DNA of 64,000 bases from Seonamhaeicola sp. ML3. GTDB taxonomy: Bacteria > Bacteroidota > Bacteroidia > Flavobacteriales > Flavobacteriaceae. Within the stretch, counting starts at the first letter, position 1, and each line of letters opens with the position of its first letter. The stretch spans positions 2,480,001 to 2,544,000 of the forward strand of contig NZ_CP096884.1 in NCBI RefSeq assembly GCF_023273855.1. The letters are read 5' to 3'. Below the pieces are notes generated by a model. The model was not told the DNA's origin, ran no database searches, and was given only the letters and a program-made list of their open reading frames with translations. Positions 8,484-16,325 of this stretch are shown piece after piece. A program made the translations under genes and the position numbers.

Positions 8484-9406
8484 TATTGTTTTTTAGAGCC
8501 TAACTTTTCTAATATGAAAATAGTAGCGAATCCAATGATTATTAAAATAATAGCTAAAATAAGCTGATTGTCCCCTTCAAAACTAAAAGGAGAAATACTT
8601 TGCTCTAAGAAAGGCACTTCTTCGCCTTTAGAGTTTGTTCTAAAAGATAGAACTTTTTTCCAAGGCCAAATCTTGTTTAGAGAACCCAATATAAAACCTG
8701 TAAGTACCGCTAGGGTAACATTGCGATAGTTGTTAAATAGCCATTTTAAAAGTTTGGAAAATGATAATAAACCTACTATGGCACCTAGGCCAACTACTAA
8801 AATTGTTTTTAAGTCTTTGTTATTTAACGCATCGAGAACTGGTTGGTAGGCTCCTAACAATACAAGAATAAACGCTCCTGAAATTCCCGGTAAAATCATT
8901 GCGCAAATGGCTAACGCTCCAGAGAGGAATAAAAACCATGTACTTGAATTAGAAGTGCCTAAAGACGGAATTGTAGTAATATAATATGCAACTACTGCTC
9001 CAATTAAGCCTCCTAAAATTACGGCAAGGCTCCATTTATTAATTTGTTTTCCTATAAAAATGATACTTGCCAAGACTAAACCAAAAAAGAAAGACCAAAG
9101 TAATATAGGATGGTTTTCTAGAAGCCAAGACAACCCTTTTGCTAGAGAAAGTACACTAATACCTATGCCTATTAAAAGTGCTGATAAAAAATTGCCATTT
9201 AATTGATTCCAAGCTGACTTTAAGCCGTTTTGTTTTAAAGTTTTAAACAACGAAAAGTTGATGTTATTTAAGGAACTTATTAACTCTTCGTAAATACCGG
9301 ATATGAACGCAATGGTACCACCAGATACTCCGGGAACTACATCGGCTGCTCCCATAGCCATGCCTTTAAAAGATAGTATAAGATAATCTTTAAAACGTCT
9401 TTGCAT
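8483..9406 (-). CDS. DUF368 membrane protein, first of a tandem pair (PopT-type polyprenyl-phosphate translocase)
   Basis: A 307-residue integral membrane protein of the same family as the next gene. Signatures are GMAMGAADVVPGVSGGTIAF near residue 15 and ICAMILPGISGAFILVLLGAY near residue 167, which form the inverted-repeat core of the family. The two paralogues share the motif NYRNVTLAVLTGFILGSLNKIWPWKK (NYRNTTLSLLMGFIIGSLGVVWPWKK in the other; only parts are quoted as key residues NYRN, GF-GSL and WPWKK). The family role is recycling of undecaprenyl or polyprenyl phosphate. It probably starts the operon. No clear -33/-7 pair was seen upstream. Tandem retention suggests different substrates or conditions, which is inference. 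Confidence 0.88.
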   Translation of the reverse strand: MQRRFKDYLILSFKGMAMGAADVVPGVSGGTIAFISGIYEELISSLNNINFSLFKTLKQNGLKSAWNQLNGNFLSALLIGIGISVLSLAKGLSWLLENHPILLWSFFFGLVLASIIFIGKQINKWSLAVILGGLIGAVVAYYITTIPSLGTSNSSTWFLFLSGALAICAMILPGISGAFILVLLGAYQPVLDALNNKDLKTILVVGLGAIVGLLSFSKLLKWLFNNYRNVTLAVLTGFILGSLNKIWPWKKVLSFRTNSKGEEVPFLEQSISPFSFEGDNQLILAIILIIIGFATIFILEKLGSKKQ

Positions 9407-9460
9407 CGAATCGATTTTTTATGAAAATCAAAGGTATGCAAATAAAATAAAGGATTTAAG

Positions 9461-10849
9461 CTATAAGTTTTGTTTTAATAAGTTTTTCACAAGCACTTTA
9501 TTGGCTACCTTAGGAAATAGCTCTTCAAGAATAAAGGCGTAATCTTCATTATATTTGAGGCCATTTTTTAAATGAAATGTTCCTTTTTGGTTTTCGTTAA
9601 TGAAAAAGCATAAGCCAGCCATCCGGAATTCTATCTCTGCATTTTCAGGATAAAATTCTGAGGCCTCCTCTAGGCTTAGAATAGCCGCTTTGGGATCGCC
9701 AAGCCTAATTAGTACATCACATATAGATAACCATGTACTTAATTCGTAGTTACCTAGTTCTAGGGTTTTTTTAAAGCCTTGTTCAGCTTCTAAATACAAA
9801 TTCAATCGAAGGTTTATCTGAGAATATAATTTCCAATAAGCTACATTTTCAGAATCTATATTTAATGCTTTGTTAATGTAGTATAATGCCTTTTGGTAGT
9901 TTTTATTTTTATTGTAAAATTTAGTTATCGCAATCCATCCCTTATCCAATAACGGGTCTTCGTGTACTGTTTTGTAATAATATTGTACCGCTAATTCATC
10001 ATTATCTAATTTTTCATAACACGATCCAATTCTAAGTAGTGCGAAAGATGTTGGTTCATCTAACTTTAATGTAATGCTGTAACTTTCTATAGCGTCGTTA
10101 TAACGTTTTAGTTTTTCAAGCACCTTTCCCTTTTCTATGTATGCCCCGACAAACGTATCATCAGAAATAATAGCGAACTCGTAAGCTGCCAGGGCTTTTT
10201 CATACTTTTTTAAAACCATATATTGCTTACCGAGTTGATGCCAAGCAACTTCGCAATAGGGGTTTTTATCCAAGAATACATTTAGATACGAAATGGCATC
10301 TTCATTTTGGTTAAGGAATTCAAAGCAGTATATCACATTATAAAGAGAGGCATAGTCTTGTAAGTCTGCTTCTAGACATTTCATGAAGTAAACTTTTGCC
10401 TCTTCATATTCGTCTAGAAATAGGTATTCCATGCCTATGAGAGAAAAAATATCAATGACATCATCAGTAAGCTCTAAGGCTTTTTTGAGAACATCAATAG
10501 CTTTTTGGTGTTTATCCTGTTTCGATAATAAGTTAGCTTTCTGGATGTAGATTTCTTCATTTGTTGGGTCTAGGACATGGAGTTCGTTTATTAGACTATC
10601 TGCTTCAAGCAACTTATCCTCAAAAACATAAACCTCGACCTTGAAAAGTTTAAGATTGATTGATGTAGGGTGTTGATCTAGCCCCAGTTTAATTGCTTTC
10701 TTTGCAAGAGCAATTTTCCCTTGGTTTAGATAGTGGTGAATGATGTTTTCAAATTCTTCAGAATCAAAAAATAAAACATGATTTGTTTTTAACATTGATT
10801 CAAATTTGGATAGAGGTAAGTTTTGGTTGTCGTTAGGACTAAACTCCAT
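9461..10849 (-). CDS. Tetratricopeptide repeat protein
   Basis: A 462-residue cytosolic protein made almost entirely of TPR helices, roughly 12 units of 34 residues. Examples are YASLYNVIYCFEFLNQNEDA, WHQLGKQYMVLKKYEKAL and AYIEKGKVLEKLKRYNDAI. The ATG at 10849 is preferred over an in-frame GTG two codons upstream. There is no signal peptide or enzymatic domain, so it should act as a scaffold or adaptor; its partner is unknown. It stands between the DUF368 operon and the aminotransferase on the same strand with about 55 bp and 150 bp spacing, so it is probably its own unit. Orthologues of similar length are common in Flavobacteriaceae. Confidence 0.9.
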   Translation of the reverse strand: MEFSPNDNQNLPLSKFESMLKTNHVLFFDSEEFENIIHHYLNQGKIALAKKAIKLGLDQHPTSINLKLFKVEVYVFEDKLLEADSLINELHVLDPTNEEIYIQKANLLSKQDKHQKAIDVLKKALELTDDVIDIFSLIGMEYLFLDEYEEAKVYFMKCLEADLQDYASLYNVIYCFEFLNQNEDAISYLNVFLDKNPYCEVAWHQLGKQYMVLKKYEKALAAYEFAIISDDTFVGAYIEKGKVLEKLKRYNDAIESYSITLKLDEPTSFALLRIGSCYEKLDNDELAVQYYYKTVHEDPLLDKGWIAITKFYNKNKNYQKALYYINKALNIDSENVAYWKLYSQINLRLNLYLEAEQGFKKTLELGNYELSTWLSICDVLIRLGDPKAAILSLEEASEFYPENAEIEFRMAGLCFFINENQKGTFHLKNGLKYNEDYAFILEELFPKVANKVLVKNLLKQNL

Positions 10850-11000
10850 AGGCACTGCTGTAAGGTTCTACCTCAATAAATTTAAACTTCTAATAGGTTC
10901 AATTTGCTAGAAACGATAAATGTTTTTAACAAAGTAATGAACAGATAAAGGTGTTTTAAAGATTTGTGATAAGTATTCTGAAATTGAGAGTGTTAAGGTT

Positions 11001-12188
11001 CTAGAGTCTTTGTTGAATTTCATCAAGGACCTCGATTATGATAGAGCACCCTTTGCTTATTTCTTCTTTTGAGATTGTTAAAGGAGGGGTGATTCGTATG
11101 GCACGAGGTTCGAAAAGTAACCAAAAAAGTATTAAACCTCTATCTTGGGATTTTAAAATTAGTTGATTTGTTATTTCTGCAGAATCGGTTAAAATGGCTA
11201 GCATTAAGCCTTTACCTCTTACCTCTTTTATAAGTGGATGAACTAATAGTTTTCTGAAGAGTTTTTCTTTTTCTAATGTATCAGATATTAAACTACTTGT
11301 GGTAATTTCTTTTAGTGTAGCTAATGCAGAGGCAGCAATGACAGGGTGTCCGCCAAACGTCGTTATGTGACCAAGCTTTGGGTTGTCTTTTAATAGGTCC
11401 ATGAGTTGACCAGATGCAGTGAACGCTCCAATTGGCATGCCGCCTCCTAGAGCTTTTCCAGTAACCAAAATGTCTGGAATACAATTATAGTTTTCAAATC
11501 CAAATAGTTTGCCTGTACGACCGATTCCTGGCTGGATTTCATCCAGAATTAAAAGCGCTCCTACTTTGTCGCATCTTGACCTTACCTTCTGTAAATAATC
11601 GTCTTTTGGTTCAATAAAACCGGCACCACCCTGAATGGTTTCTAAAATAATACAGGCTGTTTTTGTGGTGATTTGTTCTAAATCTTTTTCGTAATTAAAG
11701 CTAATGAATCTAATATCTGGTAATAATGGTCTAAACGCTTGCTTTCGTTCTTCGTAACCCATAACGCTCATAGACCCCATAGTGTTACCATGATAAGCAC
11801 TATGAGCAGCAATGATTTCGCTGCGCCCGGTTGCACGTTTTGCTAGTTTAAGAGCACCTTCAATAGCCTCTGTTCCAGAGTTGGTTAGATATGTTTTTTC
11901 GAGTGGTTTGGGTAGGTTTTCAGCAAGTAACTTTGTAAGTTCCACTGCTGGTTTTTGAATATACTCCCCATAAACCATAACGTGCATGTATTTATCAAGT
12001 TGTTCCTTGATGGCGTTAATGACTTCATGGTGGTTGTGACCAAGAGGACAGGCCGATACTCCTGCAACAAAATCTAAATACGCTTTTTCATCACTATCGA
12101 AAATAAAAGAACCTTTCGCATGCGAAATTTGCATCGCTAGTGGGTGCGGTGTGGTTTGAGCTTGGTATTTGAGGAAGTCAGTTAACAC
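11001..12188 (-). CDS. Class III PLP-dependent aminotransferase (acetylornithine/ornithine aminotransferase family)
   Basis: A 395-residue fold-type I aminotransferase. The cofactor-binding LILDEIQPGIGRTGKLF and the Schiff-base lysine in VTGKALGGGMPIGAF are both present. So are the phosphate-binding TNSGTEAIEGALKLAKRATG and the HSAYHGNT segment. The family covers acetylornithine, succinylornithine, ornithine and 4-aminobutyrate transaminases; the substrate cannot be fixed here because no arginine or other amino-acid biosynthesis genes adjoin it. The frame starts with GTG (12186-12188); no in-frame ATG fits better. It lies 38 bp downstream of the OstA-like gene on the same strand, which suggests cotranscription, although the functions are not obviously linked. 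Confidence 0.88.
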   Translation of the reverse strand: MLTDFLKYQAQTTPHPLAMQISHAKGSFIFDSDEKAYLDFVAGVSACPLGHNHHEVINAIKEQLDKYMHVMVYGEYIQKPAVELTKLLAENLPKPLEKTYLTNSGTEAIEGALKLAKRATGRSEIIAAHSAYHGNTMGSMSVMGYEERKQAFRPLLPDIRFISFNYEKDLEQITTKTACIILETIQGGAGFIEPKDDYLQKVRSRCDKVGALLILDEIQPGIGRTGKLFGFENYNCIPDILVTGKALGGGMPIGAFTASGQLMDLLKDNPKLGHITTFGGHPVIAASALATLKEITTSSLISDTLEKEKLFRKLLVHPLIKEVRGKGLMLAILTDSAEITNQLILKSQDRGLILFWLLFEPRAIRITPPLTISKEEISKGCSIIIEVLDEIQQRL

Positions 12189-12226
12189 GTTTAAAAATAC
12201 TATCTACCTTTCTTTTAATATATAAA

Positions 12227-14443
12227 TTAGTGATTTAATTTTTTTAATAATTCGTTAAGATTTTGATTAGAGATGAAAAATGGGTCATAAGTCAACTTAC
12301 TATTCTTATTTAAAGTTTGAAGTTTGAATTCTGTTAATTTTGGATTAAAATTTATATACTCGTTAGATTTAAAATAATTAGGAATCAAATTTTCAGGAAT
12401 CAATAATTCTTTGTTATTGAAACTCATAGTCACAGAGGTGATTTTAATGGTGTTTTGTTCTCTATTATTCCCAAAATCAATTCTTAATCCAGTAGGTAGT
12501 TTCTTTTTAGGTATTACAAATTCAATATTTTGATATCTATTGTTATTAGGGACTTTTTTTCTTAATGATTGCTCTTCGGAGAAAGAATTATTTTCTGAAG
12601 TAAGGTAAAACAACTGAAATTCATCATTTTTTTTAACCAGTGCGTTAATTTTAATTGTAAATGAATCGCTAGATTTTTGATTATTTGGTTTATATCTAAC
12701 TCTAGCTATTTTTGGATTTCCTTTTGGTAAGACGTTATTGATAACAATATTTTTGGAAGCATGAGTACCTGCTTGCTTAATACGTTCAATTAGGTCTTCA
12801 TCAAAAAAGTTTTCAGGAGGAACATAGTCCTCAAGACCTTTAATGGTTGGTAGCTCTAATGGCGGGTCATCTTTAAATAAATCCTCAACACTTCTAAGCT
12901 GTTCCTCTTCACGCCAGTCGAAACCTCTCAAACGTTTATCACGCTCTTCAAATTTCGATTCAGGGGGTAATACACCATCTACTTGGTTTAATCTGGTATA
13001 TTCTTCAATTTGGCCTTCTTCATCAAAAAGAATAGATATACTGCCCGATTTAGCCTTGTCTATACCTATTAGTTCTTGTTTGTCGTTTCTAACGTAAAAA
13101 ATGGATTCAGCATTTTTGATTATGTCTACTTGTTTAAGTTCATTCTCATCGTTAAACAAACCTTTTAAACGTATACCATAAATCTGATTAAAACCATTAT
13201 CGCTTACAGTGTCCTTACTGATTACAAATGCGTTTTCAAATACCAGTAAGGAGTCTATTTTTTCTGAATCAGGATTAGAAATAAGATGAATGGTATCGCC
13301 CGTCATTTGATTTTCCAAATTCCACATAATCGGTTTTCTCGCAGCAGAGAACCGGTCTGAAGTTCCGAATTTATCTAAATTTATTAATTGGGTAAGCCCC
13401 GTTTTTTGGTTAGAGTGTATGGAGTCTGATTTTCCGCTTAAATCAGATTTATAGATTTTGGCGTTGTAGTACGCTCTAACGATTCTATCTTCGGGTTTAC
13501 CAGTAACCATAATTTTATCTGCATGCATATACACAGAATCTTTTTCTTGAACTGTAATCGCAAGTGCTCTTTTGGTTATGAAGACCGAATCTTTTTCTGC
13601 ACCTTTAAACACTTCGGCATAATGCCCCTTGATGATACTATGGTTTAAAGTATCTGTTACTTTGATATTATTTGTGGCAGAGGCAAAACTTTTGTTGTTG
13701 TCAAAGTAAAGACTATCGCCTTCAATTATTCTATTATCATAATCGATACGTGCTTTTTTTAAAGCATAGCCTATATCATTTTCGGTGTCATAAAAGCCTT
13801 TTTCACAATACGTTTTGCTCTCTGGAGTCGTAATAGTAGAGGGGCCAAATAGGTAGGCATGTCCAGTTTCGGTATAATAATCAAAGTAATTGGACTTAAC
13901 GGTAGAGCTATCATTGATTAATACTACATCTTCAACAAACTTAAATTTGTTTTCTTGCATGTAGTTTATGCCAATTTTACTGGTAATGGTTGTTGTAGAA
14001 TCTTTTACTACAGTACCATTGCTTCTGTAAAAAGCCTTTTGTTTCAATCTGTCGAAATAAATAGTATCAGACAAAATCGTTGTTTGGGGGTCTTTCAAAG
14101 CTACATTTCCACTAGCAAAGGCGAGTTGGGTGATACCGCTGTACTCAATATAATTTGAAGTCATATTAATCGTATCAGCTTGTATCATTTTTACGTTACC
14201 GTAGGCCTCAATAAAATTTTCTGTTCTGTAATGGATGGCCCTATCGCACCACATGTCTATATTCTCATGCGATATGTGCACCTGTTGAGCATCGTCTCTG
14301 GTTAAAATATTGGCCCCAGGATATTTTTCATCTCTATTCAAGAAACCAGAATATTCAATTTCTATTTTCTTTTTCTCTTGTGCGTTTGAGATTGAAATGA
14401 AACCAAATATAAGGATCAAGAATATTAGAAGTGATCTGTTCAA
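12227..14443 (-). CDS. OstA-like (LptA-fold) envelope protein
   Basis: A 738-residue secreted protein with signal peptide MNRSLLIFLILIFGFISISN ending in AQ. The mature N-terminal half is a long beta-strand array of the OstA/LptA type with repeated short turns: YGNVKMIQADTINMTSNYIEYSG, ASGNVALKDPQTTILSDTIYF and similar (key pattern G-V-x-x-D-x-x-T-x-x-(S/D)-x-x-x-Y). OstA folds bridge the periplasm and carry lipopolysaccharide to the outer membrane in the Lpt system. This long flavobacterial variant (OstA_2-like) probably acts in the same compartment, but a direct role in LPS export is inference. A -7 box (TATTTTTG, 14461-14468) lies just upstream of the ATG, downstream of the purA terminator, so it has its own promoter. 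Confidence 0.85.
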   Translation of the reverse strand: MNRSLLIFLILIFGFISISNAQEKKKIEIEYSGFLNRDEKYPGANILTRDDAQQVHISHENIDMWCDRAIHYRTENFIEAYGNVKMIQADTINMTSNYIEYSGITQLAFASGNVALKDPQTTILSDTIYFDRLKQKAFYRSNGTVVKDSTTTITSKIGINYMQENKFKFVEDVVLINDSSTVKSNYFDYYTETGHAYLFGPSTITTPESKTYCEKGFYDTENDIGYALKKARIDYDNRIIEGDSLYFDNNKSFASATNNIKVTDTLNHSIIKGHYAEVFKGAEKDSVFITKRALAITVQEKDSVYMHADKIMVTGKPEDRIVRAYYNAKIYKSDLSGKSDSIHSNQKTGLTQLINLDKFGTSDRFSAARKPIMWNLENQMTGDTIHLISNPDSEKIDSLLVFENAFVISKDTVSDNGFNQIYGIRLKGLFNDENELKQVDIIKNAESIFYVRNDKQELIGIDKAKSGSISILFDEEGQIEEYTRLNQVDGVLPPESKFEERDKRLRGFDWREEEQLRSVEDLFKDDPPLELPTIKGLEDYVPPENFFDEDLIERIKQAGTHASKNIVINNVLPKGNPKIARVRYKPNNQKSSDSFTIKINALVKKNDEFQLFYLTSENNSFSEEQSLRKKVPNNNRYQNIEFVIPKKKLPTGLRIDFGNNREQNTIKITSVTMSFNNKELLIPENLIPNYFKSNEYINFNPKLTEFKLQTLNKNSKLTYDPFFISNQNLNELLKKLNH

Positions 14444-14460
14444 AGTGAAAATGTTTGTGG

Positions 14461-14468
14461 CAAAAATA
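14461..14468 (-). promoter_or_regulatory. -7 box upstream of the OstA-like gene
   Basis: Minus-strand TATTTTTG matches TAnnTTTG and sits 18 bp before the ATG. No good TTTG -33 element was found at N19, so this is a partial promoter call. Confidence 0.5.
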
Positions 14469-14503
14469 ATGATATGTGCTAAATAATGTACGAGTTATAA
14501 ACG

Positions 14504-14535
14504 AAAAACGCTCCAAATTATTTTGAAGCGTTTTT
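14504..14535 (-). terminator. Terminator of the rdgB-relA-fur-purA operon
   Basis: Stem AAAAACGCTTC / GGAGCGTTTTT with a short A/T loop followed by T residues on the minus strand, 22 bp after the purA stop. It is nearly symmetrical and could work in both directions. Confidence 0.85.
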
Positions 14536-14556
14536 GTAAATACTTGAGTATTTATT

Positions 14557-15831
14557 TTATTTTCTGAAAATAGTCTGTTTTCTATCAGGTCCTACAGAAA
14601 CTATGGTAATAGGGATTTCTAGAGCTTTTTCCAAAAAGTCGATATAGTCATTTAATTCCTTTGGGAATTGAGAAGCATCGCTCATTTCTGTTAAATCGGC
14701 TTCCCATCCATTAATTTCGGTATAAATAGGTTCGATATTCTCTGGTTCTATGTTATATGGTAAGTGGTCAATGACCTCTCCTTTGTATTTGTAGGCAGTA
14801 CATACTTTTAAGGTTTTAAAACCAGAAAGTACATCTGCTTTCATCATATTTAATTGGGTAACACCATTTACTTGACAGGCATATTTAAGAGCGATAAGGT
14901 CTAACCAACCACAACGTCTTTTACGTCCTGTTGTTGCACCAAATTCATGTCCCACGCGTCCCATAGTTTCACCATCTTCATCGAATAGTTCAGTTGGAAA
15001 TGGACCAGAACCTACTCGGGTAGTATAGGCTTTAAAAATACCAAACACTTCGCCAATTTGATTTGGAGCAACACCCAAACCTGTACAAGCCCCTGCAGCT
15101 GTAGTATTACTGGATGTTACAAAAGGATATGTTCCAAAATCAATATCTAGAAGTGACCCTTGAGCACCTTCGGCTAAAATGGTTTTTCCTGTTTTTTGTG
15201 CTTGATAAACGTATTCTTCAGAATCAATAAAAGTCAAAGATTTTAAAACTTCAATAGCTTTAAAGAATTCAGTTTCTAATGCTTCTAAATCGTATTCTAA
15301 GTCAACGCCATAGAATGCAATCATGGATTCGTGCTTGTCTGCAAGTGTTCTGTAGCGTGTTTTCCAATCAGACAACTCTAAATCACCAACTCTAATACCA
15401 TTTCTACCGGTTTTATCCATATAAGTTGGGCCAATCCCTTTTAATGTAGAACCGATTTTAGCTTTACCCTTAGATGCTTCGCTAGCTGCATCTAATAATC
15501 TGTGTGTAGGTAGGATAATATGTGCTTTGCGCGAAATAAGTAAGGACTTTCTATAATCCACGTCCTGTTCAGCAAGCTTATCTAACTCGCCTTTAAAAAT
15601 AACAGGATCTATTACTACGCCATTACCAACTAGGTTGGTAGCATCATCATGGAATATACCAGAGGGAATAGTATGTAAAACATGTTTTTTACCATTAAAA
15701 ACCAGGGTGTGTCCTGCATTTGGTCCACCTTGGAATCGAGCTATAATATTGTAGTTGTTAGTGAGTACGTCAACGATTTTACCTTTGCCCTCGTCTCCCC
15801 ATTGTAGTCCTAGTAGTAAATCTACTGCCAT
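14557..15831 (-). CDS. purA: Adenylosuccinate synthetase
   Basis: First committed step from IMP to AMP: IMP + aspartate + GTP to adenylosuccinate. At 424 residues it has normal length. The GTP-binding loop GLQWGDEGKGK lies at residues 8-18. GPNAGHTL, the IMP-binding GSTLKGIGPTYMDK and the C-terminal GPDRKQT are all present. It is the last gene of the operon, 15 bp after fur, and is followed by a good terminator. Its company with rdgB (ITP/XTP hydrolysis) and a (p)ppGpp synthetase fits purine-nucleotide control; PurA is inhibited by ppGpp in other bacteria. Confidence 0.98.
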   Translation of the reverse strand: MAVDLLLGLQWGDEGKGKIVDVLTNNYNIIARFQGGPNAGHTLVFNGKKHVLHTIPSGIFHDDATNLVGNGVVIDPVIFKGELDKLAEQDVDYRKSLLISRKAHIILPTHRLLDAASEASKGKAKIGSTLKGIGPTYMDKTGRNGIRVGDLELSDWKTRYRTLADKHESMIAFYGVDLEYDLEALETEFFKAIEVLKSLTFIDSEEYVYQAQKTGKTILAEGAQGSLLDIDFGTYPFVTSSNTTAAGACTGLGVAPNQIGEVFGIFKAYTTRVGSGPFPTELFDEDGETMGRVGHEFGATTGRKRRCGWLDLIALKYACQVNGVTQLNMMKADVLSGFKTLKVCTAYKYKGEVIDHLPYNIEPENIEPIYTEINGWEADLTEMSDASQFPKELNDYIDFLEKALEIPITIVSVGPDRKQTIFRK

Positions 15832-15846
15832 TGTAAAAAATAATAA

Positions 15847-16299
15847 TTATTTGGTTGATTTTCTGTTTCCGTAAAAATAAAGTGAGTGATTATTGATTTC
15901 TATATCGAAAACTTCTTCTATGGTCTTTTTGATTGATTGAATTCTAGGGTCGCAAAACTCTATAACTTCACCTGTATCGGTTAAAATTACATGATCGTGT
16001 TGCTTATCGAAATAAGACTTTTCGTAATGTGCTTGGTTTTGTCCGAATTGATGTTTTCTTACCAAGCCACATTCTAAAAGTAATTCTATTGTATTGTAAA
16101 GTGTAGCACGAGAAACTCTATACTTTTTGTTTTTCATGTTTAGATATAGGGATTCTATATCAAAATGATCATTATTGTTGTATATCTCTTGAAGTATAGC
16201 GTAGCGCTCTGGTGTTTTCCTGTGACCTTTGGTCTCTAAAAAACTGGTAAAAACGTTTTTTACTATTTCTTGGTTTTTATTTTCTGTGCTCGAACTCAT
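15847..16299 (-). CDS. Fur-family transcriptional regulator (Fur/PerR type)
   Basis: A 150-residue winged-helix repressor. The DNA-binding domain includes [20 protein letters not shown] and the recognition helix [21 protein letters not shown]. The dimer domain carries the metal-binding [16 protein letters not shown] with His and Asp ligands and a C-terminal [12 protein letters not shown]. The usual CxxC structural zinc pairs of Fur and PerR are absent: only isolated Cys residues at ECGL and FCDP remain, as in many Bacteroidota members. It may sense iron or peroxide; the effector is not determinable. It lies 27 bp after relA/spoT and 15 bp before purA, so it is certainly cotranscribed. Confidence 0.92.
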   Translation of the reverse strand: MSSSTENKNQEIVKNVFTSFLETKGHRKTPERYAILQEIYNNNDHFDIESLYLNMKNKKYRVSRATLYNTIELLLECGLVRKHQFGQNQAHYEKSYFDKQHDHVILTDTGEVIEFCDPRIQSIKKTIEEVFDIEINNHSLYFYGNRKSTK

Positions 16300-16325
16300 A
16301 AATGCGTCGCAAATTTACACTTTTT

